A DNA stretch of 39,686 nt from Kiritimatiellia bacterium (GCA_027858965.1 JAQIBS010000030.1:1-39686), one strand, 5' to 3'. Counted from the first letter of the stretch, positions 18,159 to 26,973 are shown. The notes: a model not told the origin generated them from the letters alone. Translations and numbers: made by a program.

Positions 18159-19604
18159 TTCATCGATCAGATGCTCAGGTGGAACATCTTTCATGATATC
18201 AGCCTGCTGCGCTTTTTTGTTCCTTAAACGTTCATGAAGGTCGGGCCTGTCGCGTGATTTCAAAAGCAGAATAACAGGTGCCCCTTCCAGACCGAAACGC
18301 TCTCGCAGTGAACGGATAAGAAAATCCTTATACTGCTTAGAGACCAGTTTGGGGTTATTAACAAAGAGCCGAATCCTGATGGGTGTCTTTCCAACCTGAA
18401 CGGCATAATAAATCTTTAACCGCTTACCATTATGCCTTGCCGGACTGGTGCGTCCCATCGCCTCTTTGAGCGTGCGGTTGAGCATGCCGGTCGGCAGATC
18501 AACCCGGATCTGGGCTGCCACAGCATCAATCACATCAATACTCTTACGCACATTGAAACCGGAGATCGTGGATGTAAAAACAACCGGACAGAAATTCATA
18601 AAGGGCATTATCTGACGCAGAACCGGCTCAGCCTGAGTCTGGGTCATTCCCTTCTCCAAAGCCAGGTCCCACTTATTCATGATAATAACACAGCCCTTTT
18701 CATGCTTCTGGATTAAAGAGGCAATATGTTTATCGCGATTAGTCGGGCCCATCTCAGGGTCCATCACCAGAACAACAACATCCGCTTCTTCAACACTCTG
18801 TTCAGCCCTGAACAAGCTGAAACGCTCAACGGAGTTGTCAATTTTATGCCGATTCCGCATACCTGCAGTATCAATAAATGTATAGTGACGAGCCTGATCC
18901 CCCTCTCCAATTGAAAAAGGTATCGATATTGAATCGCGAGTTGTACCGGCGACATCAGAGACAATCACACGATCATTACGCAAAAGACGGTTGATATATG
19001 AGGATTTACCGGCATTAGGGCGTCCGACAACAGCAACTTTCAGCGGAATTTTCTCGGTCTCGTTCTCAAGCTTCGGAAGCATAGGAATGATCTCACTCAT
19101 GACATCACCCATACCCCGGTTATGCTGAGCTGCCACAGGAAAATAGGTAAATCCTAAACGGGCAAATTCTTCGGCACCATCATCATGGGCTGGCTGATCG
19201 CACTTATTAACGGCCACCACACATGGAACACCGCGTTTACGCACAATATCGGCAACTTCCTGATCCAAGGGGTGAATCCCCTGCTGAACATCGACCACCA
19301 GAATAACGGCTGCGGCGTCACCTAGAGCAATATCAACCTGAGCACGAATACCCAATTCAATCTTATCACTCTCGTTTTGACCGTCCAGCATAGCTACTCC
19401 ACCGGTATCAATCAGAGAGAAACGCTGATTTTTCCAAGTGACCTCACGCATCAGGCGGTCGCGGGTAACGCCACTCTGATTATGTACAATTGCAATACGT
19501 TTGCCTGCAATCCGGTTAAAAACAGCTGATTTTCCAACATTTGGACGTCCGACAATTGCCACGACCCGTGATTCTATATTTTGTTCTTCGTTCATTTGGC
19601 GCAT
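18156..19604 (-). CDS. der: Ribosome-assembly GTPase Der (EngA)
   Basis: 482 residues with two tandem GTPase domains: first P-loop GRPNVGKS (about 19-26), DTGG switch, NKCD; second P-loop GRPNAGKS, DTAGM, NKWD. A C-terminal KH-like domain ends in LKSRDRPDLHERLRNKK. Der binds and helps mature the 50S subunit and is usually essential. The length is typical. Two starts are possible: ATG 19604 and ATG 19595 (MNEEQ). TATAAT sits directly before 19604, so 19595 on a nearly leaderless mRNA is plausible. The gene lies among surface and accessory genes rather than in a ribosomal cluster. Confidence 0.96.
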   Translation of the reverse strand: MRQMNEEQNIESRVVAIVGRPNVGKSAVFNRIAGKRIAIVHNQSGVTRDRLMREVTWKNQRFSLIDTGGVAMLDGQNESDKIELGIRAQVDIALGDAAAVILVVDVQQGIHPLDQEVADIVRKRGVPCVVAVNKCDQPAHDDGAEEFARLGFTYFPVAAQHNRGMGDVMSEIIPMLPKLENETEKIPLKVAVVGRPNAGKSSYINRLLRNDRVIVSDVAGTTRDSISIPFSIGEGDQARHYTFIDTAGMRNRHKIDNSVERFSLFRAEQSVEEADVVVLVMDPEMGPTNRDKHIASLIQKHEKGCVIIMNKWDLALEKGMTQTQAEPVLRQIMPFMNFCPVVFTSTISGFNVRKSIDVIDAVAAQIRVDLPTGMLNRTLKEAMGRTSPARHNGKRLKIYYAVQVGKTPIRIRLFVNNPKLVSKQYKDFLIRSLRERFGLEGAPVILLLKSRDRPDLHERLRNKKAQQADIMKDVPPEHLIDE

Positions 19605-19610
19605 ATTATA
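19605..19610 (-). promoter_or_regulatory. Candidate -10 box for der
   Basis: On the minus strand TATAAT ends immediately before ATG 19604. If used, transcription would start close to the second ATG (19595), giving a leaderless or nearly leaderless message. No clear TTGACA is present 17 bases upstream (GTTCAA at best). Inference from sequence. Confidence 0.35.
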
Positions 19611-19720
19611 GAGTTTATCCGCTTATTTGAACACTGCAAAGTGAAAGAGGGTGCAATTCAGTTCCGTTGATTAAATCAATTTTACTATAAATTGACACAT
19701 TCAGTTTTATTAAAAGTAAC

Positions 19721-19767
19721 CCAAGCATCCTGCTTGGCTCATTATCAAGGCAAGCAGAATGCTTGCA
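19721..19767. repeat. Two mirrored hairpins (CCAAGCA-TCC-TGCTTGG and GCAAGCA-GAA-TGCTTGC)
   Basis: Each is a perfect 7-bp stem with a 3-base loop (19721-19737 and 19750-19766), and the two are inverted copies of each other, so alternative long-range pairing is possible. They lie downstream of the 674-residue protein gene and upstream of der, both minus strand; one could act as a weak terminator between them. Confidence 0.7.
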
Positions 19768-19829
19768 CTACTGATTCCTTTGCATTAACTCACTTACAGT
19801 GATGTTCAACGGAGCAGAAATGCGCCCAG

Positions 19830-21854
19830 TTACTGAGGTTTAAAACTGCCAATCTCATCCTTATCGTTCTTATACCGATAGCGGAATTTGCTCTCCGTAT
19901 TAACGCAGGTCATGACCGGCAGCGCAGCACTCCCACCAACCTGACGGGGCAAATAGCTCACAGCACAAGCTAAAACAGGGCGGTCCAGCTTGTCGGTTGT
20001 AAGAACCTTATGACCGGCATAGGTAAAACGCTCAGCCCGGTCGTCCAGTTTGCGATACCAGCCCTTCAGCTCTCCTGAATCCGTATATGCATATAAATCT
20101 TTCCATGCTTTCTGTACGGATAACACAGGATCGGAATATCTTTTCAGGGGATTTCTGTAATCCACCGACACAATCTTATTTGCCTCATTGTAAACTCGCT
20201 CCTCTGAAGGCAGATGGTAAACCGAAATAATTGATGGGGCAGAGTAATAACGCCTGCCCTTCAAAAAACAACCGACATCAACGCGACCACTCATTAATCT
20301 ACGGGGAGTGCCATCGCTGTTTTTAGGCCGATAAAATCCATGCCACCCAATATTAATCTCAACACGGGAGCCATCGGAACTCAATTTTTTAATCTCCACT
20401 TTTTCAGGATCTCCCTGGAGCAATACCCATTTATACTCAGGGCTGCCCTTAAGTGGAGCCTGAGCCTGGATAACCATTGTACGCTGATAACCGACACCAC
20501 GCGCAATGCGGCCTATACAACAGGGGGTATTAAACAGAGCCTCAGGTAATCTATCAAAATAATCCTTACCAGAAACATTGCTATCCTCTCTGACAACCTG
20601 CAGATTTACCACAGGCAGAACATCTTCCGGCTTTAAATCATGTGCTCTCATAACCAGATTGGTCACATCCAAGTCGGCGCCATCAAAGACCGCAGGATGT
20701 ACAGATCCTTTTAAATAATCATCCGGAGTATGGACCTTGCCTGAGCTACAACGCAACAACACCTGCATCATAGGAGCCAATGTCTTCGTAGAAACCATAT
20801 AACGTTTAGTTTCAGGAGAAAACGCAGCCATAGCAGCGGCAAAGGCCCTCATAAACACCTTGTCAGCAAAAGAAGAACCCTGAACAACTGTGTAAAAAGG
20901 GGCATTCACAGGAAAGAGGTCGCCTAACTCATTATCATAATCTTTGTGCTCTGGATAAATCCACATTTGATTATTCAGATAAAGCATACACTGCTGAATG
21001 CTGGAAAACTGATCGCTCAATGCCGCACGCGGCAAACTTCTCCAATATGGACCCTTCGTCATTGCCATTGATGAATTACCAATCAGAGGATATTCAAACA
21101 TTGTATTCGGCAGGTTATAATCAGCTTTTAACTCAACCGCATCTTTGCAGTAGACTACAGGTGTTAAATCTGGAAAGTCCTTAACACCGAGTTTCGAATG
21201 GCCCCGATCACGATTCATATAAAGATCGCCGCTATTTCCCGACGCACTTTTCTCTGATATCCATGTTTTAATCAGATCCGCTGCCGGCCCCTTATAATCA
21301 CTCGCCTTTCCATCACTCTTAACAGGCTGCAAGAGCTTGAAAAAACTCTGAAAACAGCCGACATCCATATTCCAGACCGTGTTAGAGGCATTGATTTCAA
21401 ACGGAATACCCATCATAACCGTAGGAGGCACTACAACCGGAACACCTTCAACAGGCTGCCCCTGAAGGAGACGGGCACGGGCAATCAATTGAGCAAACTG
21501 AGCTTCCCCCTTGAGCCGTTTAAGATCGGTATCAGCCGCAATCGCCTCAGGATTCCGGAATCCAAGATCAATCGCCCTGCTCAGCATCTGCAGTGACTCA
21601 CTCTTGTCAACACGATAAGCAAGAGCGCAAGCCAGATTGTAGGTCCAGACAGCATCTTCCGGCATTACATCAACGGCATTTCTGCAGACCTCCTCCATCT
21701 TTTCAATGTTCCCGGACCGCATCGCCTGCTGCATTTGAATCAGTAGCATCTTATGCTGTTTATAAGTCTGCGGCTTCTTGAAAAGCGGTATTTCAGCATG
21801 CATCATACCCGTAAATAATATAAATAAACTAAGAAAAATTTTATGTAATTTCAT
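19830..21854 (-). CDS. Secreted TPR-containing protein of unknown function
   Basis: 674 residues, ATG 21854 with AGGAG 8 bases upstream. Signal peptide about 1-20 (MKLHKIFLSLFILFTGMMHA). Residues about 33-125 form tetratricopeptide-like helices (AMRSGNIEKMEEVCRNAVDVMPEDAVWTY.., LGFRNPEAIAADTDLKRL), the TPR tail often seen in PVC secreted proteins. The remaining ~550 residues match no domain I recognise; they are hydrophilic with patches such as KGPYWRSLPRAALSDQFSS and WVLLQGDPEKVEIKKLSSDG. No transmembrane segment follows the signal, so it is periplasmic or exported. It stands alone between der and a secreted hydrolase, all on the minus strand. Confidence 0.75.
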   Translation of the reverse strand: MKLHKIFLSLFILFTGMMHAEIPLFKKPQTYKQHKMLLIQMQQAMRSGNIEKMEEVCRNAVDVMPEDAVWTYNLACALAYRVDKSESLQMLSRAIDLGFRNPEAIAADTDLKRLKGEAQFAQLIARARLLQGQPVEGVPVVVPPTVMMGIPFEINASNTVWNMDVGCFQSFFKLLQPVKSDGKASDYKGPAADLIKTWISEKSASGNSGDLYMNRDRGHSKLGVKDFPDLTPVVYCKDAVELKADYNLPNTMFEYPLIGNSSMAMTKGPYWRSLPRAALSDQFSSIQQCMLYLNNQMWIYPEHKDYDNELGDLFPVNAPFYTVVQGSSFADKVFMRAFAAAMAAFSPETKRYMVSTKTLAPMMQVLLRCSSGKVHTPDDYLKGSVHPAVFDGADLDVTNLVMRAHDLKPEDVLPVVNLQVVREDSNVSGKDYFDRLPEALFNTPCCIGRIARGVGYQRTMVIQAQAPLKGSPEYKWVLLQGDPEKVEIKKLSSDGSRVEINIGWHGFYRPKNSDGTPRRLMSGRVDVGCFLKGRRYYSAPSIISVYHLPSEERVYNEANKIVSVDYRNPLKRYSDPVLSVQKAWKDLYAYTDSGELKGWYRKLDDRAERFTYAGHKVLTTDKLDRPVLACAVSYLPRQVGGSAALPVMTCVNTESKFRYRYKNDKDEIGSFKPQ

Positions 21855-22062
21855 TATGTACTCCTAAAGCTGCTTTCAGTCGCAACCAAATTAAGTTTTT
21901 GTGATATGTCCAGCCATTGTATGTAATTGACTGATTGAGTTTTTAACCCCGCAGCTTTGGTTCAAATGGTTAAAGAGGTTAAAAAAAGACACTCATTCAA
22001 TCATAGGGCTAACCGTACCGCACCTCAGTACACAGGGGCCATCATATAAGCTTTTTCTACCC

Positions 22063-22098
22063 GTCCACTGTTCACTGTAAACTGTCCACTGTTCACAG
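22063..22098 (-). repeat. ACAGTNN heptads starting at the hydrolase stop codon
   Basis: In the gene's direction the stop TGA (22095-22093) is followed at once by ACAGTGG, ACAGTTT, ACAGTGA, ACAGTGG in exact 7-base steps. Confidence 0.75.
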
Positions 22099-22887
22099 CC
22101 AGAACTTCCAGAACGGCTTTTCAACATTTTTTCGTTGACTCAAAAGCCATTTCATCATCTCCTGATCAGCATACGCTCTATCCCAGCAATTATGCGCCAC
22201 ACCGGAATATTCCGTATAATGGACTTTACGACACCCGGCCTTTCGCATCGCCTCCACCATCCGCCTGGAGCACTCCACATCAACATTTTTATCCTTGTCG
22301 CCATGAAAAATCCAAACCGGCAGCTTTTTCAACTGTGTCACCTCTTTGACATCTCCACCTCCGCAGATCGGAACAGCTGCCGCAAAGAAATCAGGCCAGC
22401 GCTGGATAGCATCCCAGGTACCAAATCCACCCAGAGAGAGGCCGGTCATATAAATCCGGTCAGGATCAACTGGTTGCGACTTCAGAATATCACGGCAGAG
22501 CTCCATAGTCACCTCCATTGAAGGCATGGGGCTTTTTGAGATGGAATAGTCAAGATGCATTGCCAACTGCTGAACCCACCAGTTCCCTCTCTGGCACTGC
22601 GGAGCCAGAATCACAGCCTGCTGGTTGAGCAGCATCAGACTTTTCATCAGAATGGGCAATCCCTTCCTTATATGAAGTTTATTATCTGTCCCGCACTGAC
22701 CAGAGCCATGCAGAAAAATGATAAGAGGATAACGCGTTTCAGGAGCTGGATACCGGGGGGTACTCATACGATAATCAAACACCTCCCCTATCTGATTCGT
22801 ATAAGAACAAAAAGCCATCTGATCCTCAACCGAGAACTGCGCCAGCACCGGCCATGAGAGCAAACAAATTAAAGCAATCAATTTCAT
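22093..22887 (-). CDS. Secreted alpha/beta hydrolase (predicted esterase/peptidase)
   Basis: 264 residues from ATG 22887; the open frame continues upstream but those residues are not hydrolase-like and a signal peptide (MKLIALICLLSWPVLA) starts here. Oxyanion region LIIFLHGSGQCG (about 56-66), nucleophile Ser151 in TGLSLGGFGTWDA, acid Asp197 in FHGDKDKNV and His232 in GVAHNCWDRAY make a complete triad. It belongs to the dienelactone-hydrolase/PHB-depolymerase-like 'predicted peptidase' esterases (COG4099-like), often involved in de-esterifying polysaccharides or small esters. Likely periplasmic; substrate not known. Divergent from metX across a 144-base gap. Confidence 0.85.
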   Translation of the reverse strand: MKLIALICLLSWPVLAQFSVEDQMAFCSYTNQIGEVFDYRMSTPRYPAPETRYPLIIFLHGSGQCGTDNKLHIRKGLPILMKSLMLLNQQAVILAPQCQRGNWWVQQLAMHLDYSISKSPMPSMEVTMELCRDILKSQPVDPDRIYMTGLSLGGFGTWDAIQRWPDFFAAAVPICGGGDVKEVTQLKKLPVWIFHGDKDKNVDVECSRRMVEAMRKAGCRKVHYTEYSGVAHNCWDRAYADQEMMKWLLSQRKNVEKPFWKFWL

Positions 22888-22941
22888 CTCTTTATTTATA
22901 CCAGATTCAGCCAAAATGTGCACTCCGAAACAAACAACAGG

Positions 22942-22971
22942 TTGGACTTTTGGAGTACTGCCTGATACTAT
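22942..22971 (+). promoter_or_regulatory. Weak candidate sigma70 promoter for metX-metW
   Basis: TTGGAC (22942-22947), 18-base spacer, TACTAT (22966-22971). Each box has 4 of 6 consensus bases. It lies 60 bases before the ATG at 23032. I looked for a SAM riboswitch in the gap and could not see one. Confidence 0.25.
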
Positions 22972-23031
22972 ATTTACAACTTTACCTTGAGTCACACTCC
23001 CTGAAACAGGAAGTTTTAAAATTTTATCGTT

Positions 23032-24891
23032 ATGATTGATACTGCAAACAAAGAAAATTCCCTTGGAATAGCTGAAACGCAAATAATCAAGCTCACCCTG
23101 CCTCAAGAGGGGTTTCAGCTTGAAAAAGGCGGTACTCTACATGAGATTGATGTTGCCTATGAGAGTTACGGTACCATCAATAACGGAAAAGACAATGTTG
23201 TGTTAATATGCCACGCCCTGACCGGCGATGCTCATGCCGCAGGTTCATCTGCCAACAGCGAAGAGCCTGACGGCTGGTGGGATGACATGATCGGCCCTGG
23301 CAAAGGGATCGACACCAATATCCATCAGGTAATCTGCACCAATATCCTGGGTGGATGTAAAGGAACCACTGGACCAGCCTCAGTCAATCCTGAAACCGGT
23401 AAAGCCTACGGATCATCTTTCCCTAAAATTACTGTAGCTGACATCGTAGAAGTACAGCGCCTCTTGCTACAGCAATTGGGAATCACAAAACTGGCAGCTC
23501 TTGTAGGTGGCAGTTTTGGAGGCATGCAGATTCTGGAATGGCTGATACGCCACAGCGAAGAGGTTGAACGAGCCGTCATCATCGCCTCGGCAGCATCTCT
23601 CACAACACAGGCGCTGGCCTTCGATATTGTAGGTCGCCATGCCATCACCTCCGACCCCAACTGGAACAACGGTGACTACTACAATAGCAACCAACCGATA
23701 GCCGGCCTTTCCGGAGCCAGAAAAATTGCCCATATCACATATCTTTCTCAGCAGCTGATGTCCGCCAAGTTCGGACGAGAGAAACAAACAGAGTGGATGG
23801 ATGCCGATGCTGATTTCCAGCAAAGCCTGGAAAACAAATTCGGCACCTACTTCCAGATTGAAAGCTATCTCGAATACCAGGGCAAAAAATTCATCCAGCG
23901 CTTTGATGCAAATTCCTACCTGCATATCACCCTCGCGATGGATGAATACGACACCAAGGAACGCTACGGATCTCTGGAAAAAGCCTTTGAGAAAATTACA
24001 TCCCGGCTACTGATTGTCTCATTAAGCGGAGATTGGCTCTTCACCCGCCAGCAATCAGCAGATATGGTAAAAGCGTTGGTTAGTACCGGCAAACGGGTCT
24101 CCTACTTCCATCTTGAAGGCGAAGCAGGACATGATGCATTCCTGACACATATTCATGATCTAAAACGGATTATCAGTGCCTTTCTGATTCAACCCGAGAG
24201 AGAAAAATGCACTCACGTTCACCACAAGATTCCCAACAAAGAAAAGCTGACACGGTTCAAGCAAATCTTAAAGATGATTCCTGACAACAGCCGGGTGCTT
24301 GACCTGGGCTGTGGAAAAGGATCTCTTCTTAATATGCTCCGTCAGCATCATAACGCAAGTGGCATCGGTGTTGAGATTGAGATTGAAGCACTTATTGCGG
24401 CCCTTACCAAAGGGTGCGATGTTCTGTTGGAAGATATTGATGACGGGCTGAAAATGATTCCTGATAAAACCTTTGACGTGGCGGTCTTAAGTGAAACACT
24501 GCAAACCATCAAACGTCCCCGTGTTTTGCTGCAGCAGATTCTACGGGTTGCCGACAAAGCATTGATCTCTTTCCCTAACTTTGCATCCATTGGCGTTCGA
24601 ACCAATCTGCTTTTTAATGGGCGCATGCCAAAAGGAAAACAAATTCCCTTTGAATGGTATAATACTCCTAATATCCATCTCTTTACATTAGCCGATTTTC
24701 TGGATCTTTGTGAAAAAGAGGAGATCAATGTAGAATCCATAATCTGTAAAGGACGTGGGCTCATTGAAAACGCACTGCTCGCTCTGGGATTTAAAAATCT
24801 TGGGGCATCCGCAGTAATTATCCATATATCCAAGAAAGAAGTCGCTCACAGCGACACAGAGCACGCAGAGCCGCAATCAAATACTTTTTGA
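23032..24891 (+). CDS. metX: Homoserine O-acetyltransferase MetX fused to MetW methyltransferase-like domain
   Basis: 619 residues. Residues about 15-395 are MetX: CHALTGDAHAAG, nucleophile Ser161 in GGSFGGMQILEW, acid in LSGDWLFTR and His in EGEAGHDAFL. MetX acetylates homoserine with acetyl-CoA, the first step of the direct or trans-sulfuration route to methionine. Residues about 400-610 are MetW: SAM-binding motif I RVLDLGCGKGSLL, then DVAVLSETLQTI and FPNFASIGVR, LLFNGRMPKG. MetW is usually a separate ~200-residue protein encoded next to metX and needed for its activity in several bacteria, so the fusion fixes a 1:1 complex. No Shine-Dalgarno is obvious. The last residues (EVAHSDTEHAEPQS) are encoded by a 'cgctcacagcgacacagag' repeat, so the C-terminus may have been extended by repeat insertion. 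cysE follows. Confidence 0.95.
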   Translation: MIDTANKENSLGIAETQIIKLTLPQEGFQLEKGGTLHEIDVAYESYGTINNGKDNVVLICHALTGDAHAAGSSANSEEPDGWWDDMIGPGKGIDTNIHQVICTNILGGCKGTTGPASVNPETGKAYGSSFPKITVADIVEVQRLLLQQLGITKLAALVGGSFGGMQILEWLIRHSEEVERAVIIASAASLTTQALAFDIVGRHAITSDPNWNNGDYYNSNQPIAGLSGARKIAHITYLSQQLMSAKFGREKQTEWMDADADFQQSLENKFGTYFQIESYLEYQGKKFIQRFDANSYLHITLAMDEYDTKERYGSLEKAFEKITSRLLIVSLSGDWLFTRQQSADMVKALVSTGKRVSYFHLEGEAGHDAFLTHIHDLKRIISAFLIQPEREKCTHVHHKIPNKEKLTRFKQILKMIPDNSRVLDLGCGKGSLLNMLRQHHNASGIGVEIEIEALIAALTKGCDVLLEDIDDGLKMIPDKTFDVAVLSETLQTIKRPRVLLQQILRVADKALISFPNFASIGVRTNLLFNGRMPKGKQIPFEWYNTPNIHLFTLADFLDLCEKEEINVESIICKGRGLIENALLALGFKNLGASAVIIHISKKEVAHSDTEHAEPQSNTF

Positions 24892-24981
24892 CAGGATTGC
24901 CGCTCCCTACGGTCACTGCCACCACAAGGGTGGCCTTACTTCGTTTTCCAGGATTTACAGCATTGAAATCTTTTTTCTTTA

Positions 24982-25104
24982 TTCTTATGCAACGCGTAGC
25001 GTTGTTGACTAATGCAGTGATGCATATTACACAACTGTTCAATGAATCAAAAAAGATTCGCATATCACAAGGGTTAAGTTTGGTTGCGGCTCCGCTGCAT
25101 TAGG
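24982..25104 (+). repeat. ~125-bp structured repeat, copy A (upstream of cysE)
   Basis: Parts in order: hairpin AACGC-GTA-GCGTT, then CTAATGCAG, GTGAT...ATTAC, central hairpin GAATC-AAAAAA-GATTC, conserved ATATCAC, and the tail TTTGGTTGCGGCTCCGC ending CTGCATTAG. CTAATGCAG and CTGCATTAG are perfect inverted partners 73 bases apart. The tail alone can also form TGCGGC-TCC-GCTGCA, which competes with that pairing. The end of the element runs into AGGAGG, the Shine-Dalgarno of cysE. Related copies: 26191-26314 and 32061-32187, all same strand. Confidence 0.85.
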
Positions 25105-25115
25105 AGGACTAAAAT

Positions 25116-26018
25116 ATGAAACAATGGACCAATGAAAAAATCAGCAAACTCTACAAAGATTTAGGGCCATGCAACAGCATCACCCCTGCCAACACCGAGC
25201 GGGATGTAAACCTGCCGGGAACAACTGCAATTATCCAACTGCTGGAGAAATTTCTGGCCATACTTTATCCCGGCTGTCATTCAGGCCAGCCAATTAAATG
25301 CGACGGATGCACCACGCATATTGAAGGTCTCTTAAAAGAGGTGATCGACGAACTTTACGATCAGATCTTCCGAGCCTTCGATCACATCTGCCGACAGAAC
25401 AACTGCACTGGATGCAAAGATTGTAAAGTACAGGCAGAAAATGCTGTTAACGCTCTGATGAATGAACTGCCGGCGATCCGCAAGATGCTTCAGGATGACA
25501 TTAAGGCCGCCTATGAAGGCGACCCGGCTGCGCGTTCGGCCATGGAAATTGTAATGAGCTACCCTGGGGTCCTGGCTGTCACCATTCACCGCATTGCCCA
25601 CTCTCTTTATAAACACAAGGTGCCTCTCATCCCCCGTGTTATGAGTGAACACGCTCACTCAAAAACCGGTATCGACATACACCCGGGCGCAACCATCGGT
25701 CCTGGGTTCTTTATCGATCATGGAACCGGAGTTGTCATCGGTGAAACCTGCGTTATCGGCAAGCATGTAAAGATATATCAGGGTGTTACCCTGGGCGCGC
25801 TCAGCTTTGACAAAGATGACGAAGGCAATCTAATTAAAGGCAACAAACGCCATCCTGATGTTGAAGATGATGCCATTATCTATGCAGGCGCCACCATCCT
25901 CGGCGGCAAGACAGTGATCGGCAAAGGCGCGGTGATCGGCGGTAATGTCTGGCTGATCCACTCCGTGCCCGCCGGGGCCAAGGTTTACAACAAACAGCCC
26001 TCACCTGAGATCAAATAA
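25116..26018 (+). CDS. cysE: Serine O-acetyltransferase (EpsC-type CysE) with Cys-rich N-terminal domain
   Basis: 300 residues; AGGAGG at 25102-25107 is 8 bases before the ATG. Makes O-acetylserine from serine and acetyl-CoA, the carbon precursor of cysteine. Residues about 160-295 form the hexapeptide-repeat left-handed beta-helix with the active-site stretch GIDIHPGATIGPGFFIDHGTGVVIGE (His189, Asp201, His202) and the closing IGGNVWLIHSVPAGAKV. The N-terminal ~125 residues carry eight cysteines (19, 54, 62, 65, 92, 97, 100, 103), including KCDGC and CTGCKDC. That is more than usual for CysE and could bind metal or be redox sensitive (inference). It is flanked by repeat copies A and B in direct orientation. 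Confidence 0.95.
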   Translation: MKQWTNEKISKLYKDLGPCNSITPANTERDVNLPGTTAIIQLLEKFLAILYPGCHSGQPIKCDGCTTHIEGLLKEVIDELYDQIFRAFDHICRQNNCTGCKDCKVQAENAVNALMNELPAIRKMLQDDIKAAYEGDPAARSAMEIVMSYPGVLAVTIHRIAHSLYKHKVPLIPRVMSEHAHSKTGIDIHPGATIGPGFFIDHGTGVVIGETCVIGKHVKIYQGVTLGALSFDKDDEGNLIKGNKRHPDVEDDAIIYAGATILGGKTVIGKGAVIGGNVWLIHSVPAGAKVYNKQPSPEIK

Positions 26019-26030
26019 TTTGCATTAGTA

Positions 26031-26126
26031 GCTTATCGCTCAGTTTCTACAATAAAAAACAAGAAATTCGCGATAGTTCAAGTAGTTAAAATTGTTAAAA
26101 AAGTTGAAATGGTTTCCTCCTTCCGC
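26031..26126 (+). repeat. 96-bp inverted repeat, left copy
   Basis: Runs from GCTTATCGCTCAG through AACAAGAAA, CGCGATAGTTCAAGTAGTTA and GTTGAAATGGTTTCC to CCTTCCGC. The reverse complement of 32309-32404 aligns without gaps, and I count 9 mismatches in 96. It starts 13 bases after the cysE stop. Its inner end is also partly palindromic with 26149-26172 (CGCTTCAACTTTTTTAACC). Confidence 0.9.
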
Positions 26127-26190
26127 CTTTACGTGCCTTCGACCACTTTAACCGCTTCAACTTTTTTAACCTTCAACCCTTTTAACCATC

Positions 26191-26314
26191 TCTTTTATGC
26201 AATGCGTAGCGTTGTTGACTAATGCAGTGATGCATATCACACAACTGTTCAATAAGAGAGAAAAGATTTCGTATATCACATAGGCTCAGTTTGGTTGCGG
26301 CTCCGCTACATTAG
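26191..26314 (+). repeat. ~125-bp structured repeat, copy B (upstream of the dehydrogenase operon)
   Basis: Same layout as copy A: AATGC-GTA-GCGTT (one G-T pair replacing C-G), CTAATGCAG, a perfect GTGAT-GCAT-ATCAC, a diverged central part, TATATCAC and TTTGGTTGCGGCTCCGC ending CTACATTAG (one mismatch in the long-range pair). It is followed by unrelated sequence and ends 71 bases before the next start codon. Confidence 0.85.
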
Positions 26315-26385
26315 ATTGTATTTGACACCTTTACCCAAGTGTATTAATTTATCCGTAATATCAGCAGTAAAGCAAGGGGTGAGAG

Positions 26386-26973
26386 ATGAAGGGTGAAAAA
26401 AAAGGTGTTTCATCACGTCGTGACTGTCTTAAGGTTATGGCCGTAGCGGCGGGCGGTGTGGCGGCGGGTGTCGGTGGCGCTTCGCTAGTTGGGCGGTTGG
26501 GGCCGGCATCTCCCGGTCGTTGGCTAGTTTTGACAGAGGAGGAGGCCTGTTTGGTGGACCTGGTAACAGAGCAGATTATTCCCTCCGATCAATTTGCCGG
26601 TGCCAGCGCGGCTGGTGTGGTTAATTTTATCGATCAGCAGCTGGATGGATCCTATCGGAATCTTCTGGATGGTTACCGCACGGGACTTAAACGGATCGAG
26701 AAAATGAGCGTGGAAATGTTCGGAAGAACTTTTGCCTCATTGAAATGGGATGAACAGACCGGGCTGCTTCAGGCGATGGAGTCAGGCAAGGTTTCCAAAA
26801 AGATCTGGGCAGAGCAGGATTCCCGCAGGTTTTTCAGAATGATCTGCGATCATACAATGCAGGGGTTCTATGGCAGTCCCAAGCATGGCGGTAATAAGAA
26901 TTATGTCAGTTACCGGATGATGGGGCTTGAGTATCCTCGCGTGATCGGTCAGAACCGCTATCCAGAGATTTGA
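26386..26973 (+). CDS. Tat-exported gluconate 2-dehydrogenase subunit 3-like protein
   Basis: 195 residues. Twin-arginine signal SSRRDCLKVMAVAAGGVAAGVGGASLVG at about residues 9-36. The mature part (LTEEEACLVDLVTEQIIPSDQFAGASAAGVVNFIDQQL, ..RFFRMICDHTMQGFYGSPKHGGNKNYVSYRMMG) fits the gluconate_2-dh3 family (PF13618). These small subunits pair with a GMC flavoprotein and carry it out through Tat as a folded complex. The next gene is exactly such a flavoprotein. Reaction: periplasmic oxidation of a sugar, sugar acid or alcohol; the actual substrate cannot be told. Start ATG has GGGGTGAGAG upstream. Confidence 0.9.
   Translation: MKGEKKGVSSRRDCLKVMAVAAGGVAAGVGGASLVGRLGPASPGRWLVLTEEEACLVDLVTEQIIPSDQFAGASAAGVVNFIDQQLDGSYRNLLDGYRTGLKRIEKMSVEMFGRTFASLKWDEQTGLLQAMESGKVSKKIWAEQDSRRFFRMICDHTMQGFYGSPKHGGNKNYVSYRMMGLEYPRVIGQNRYPEI

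Noticed and set aside
22888..23031. SAM riboswitch upstream of metX-metW
   Set aside because: No SAM-I core motif or SAM-II pseudoknot pattern could be recognised; only a weak CCTG-AAA-CAGG hairpin is present.
22888..23106. N-terminal extension of the secreted hydrolase to 23106
   Set aside because: The extension overlaps metX and precedes a clear signal peptide starting at 22887.
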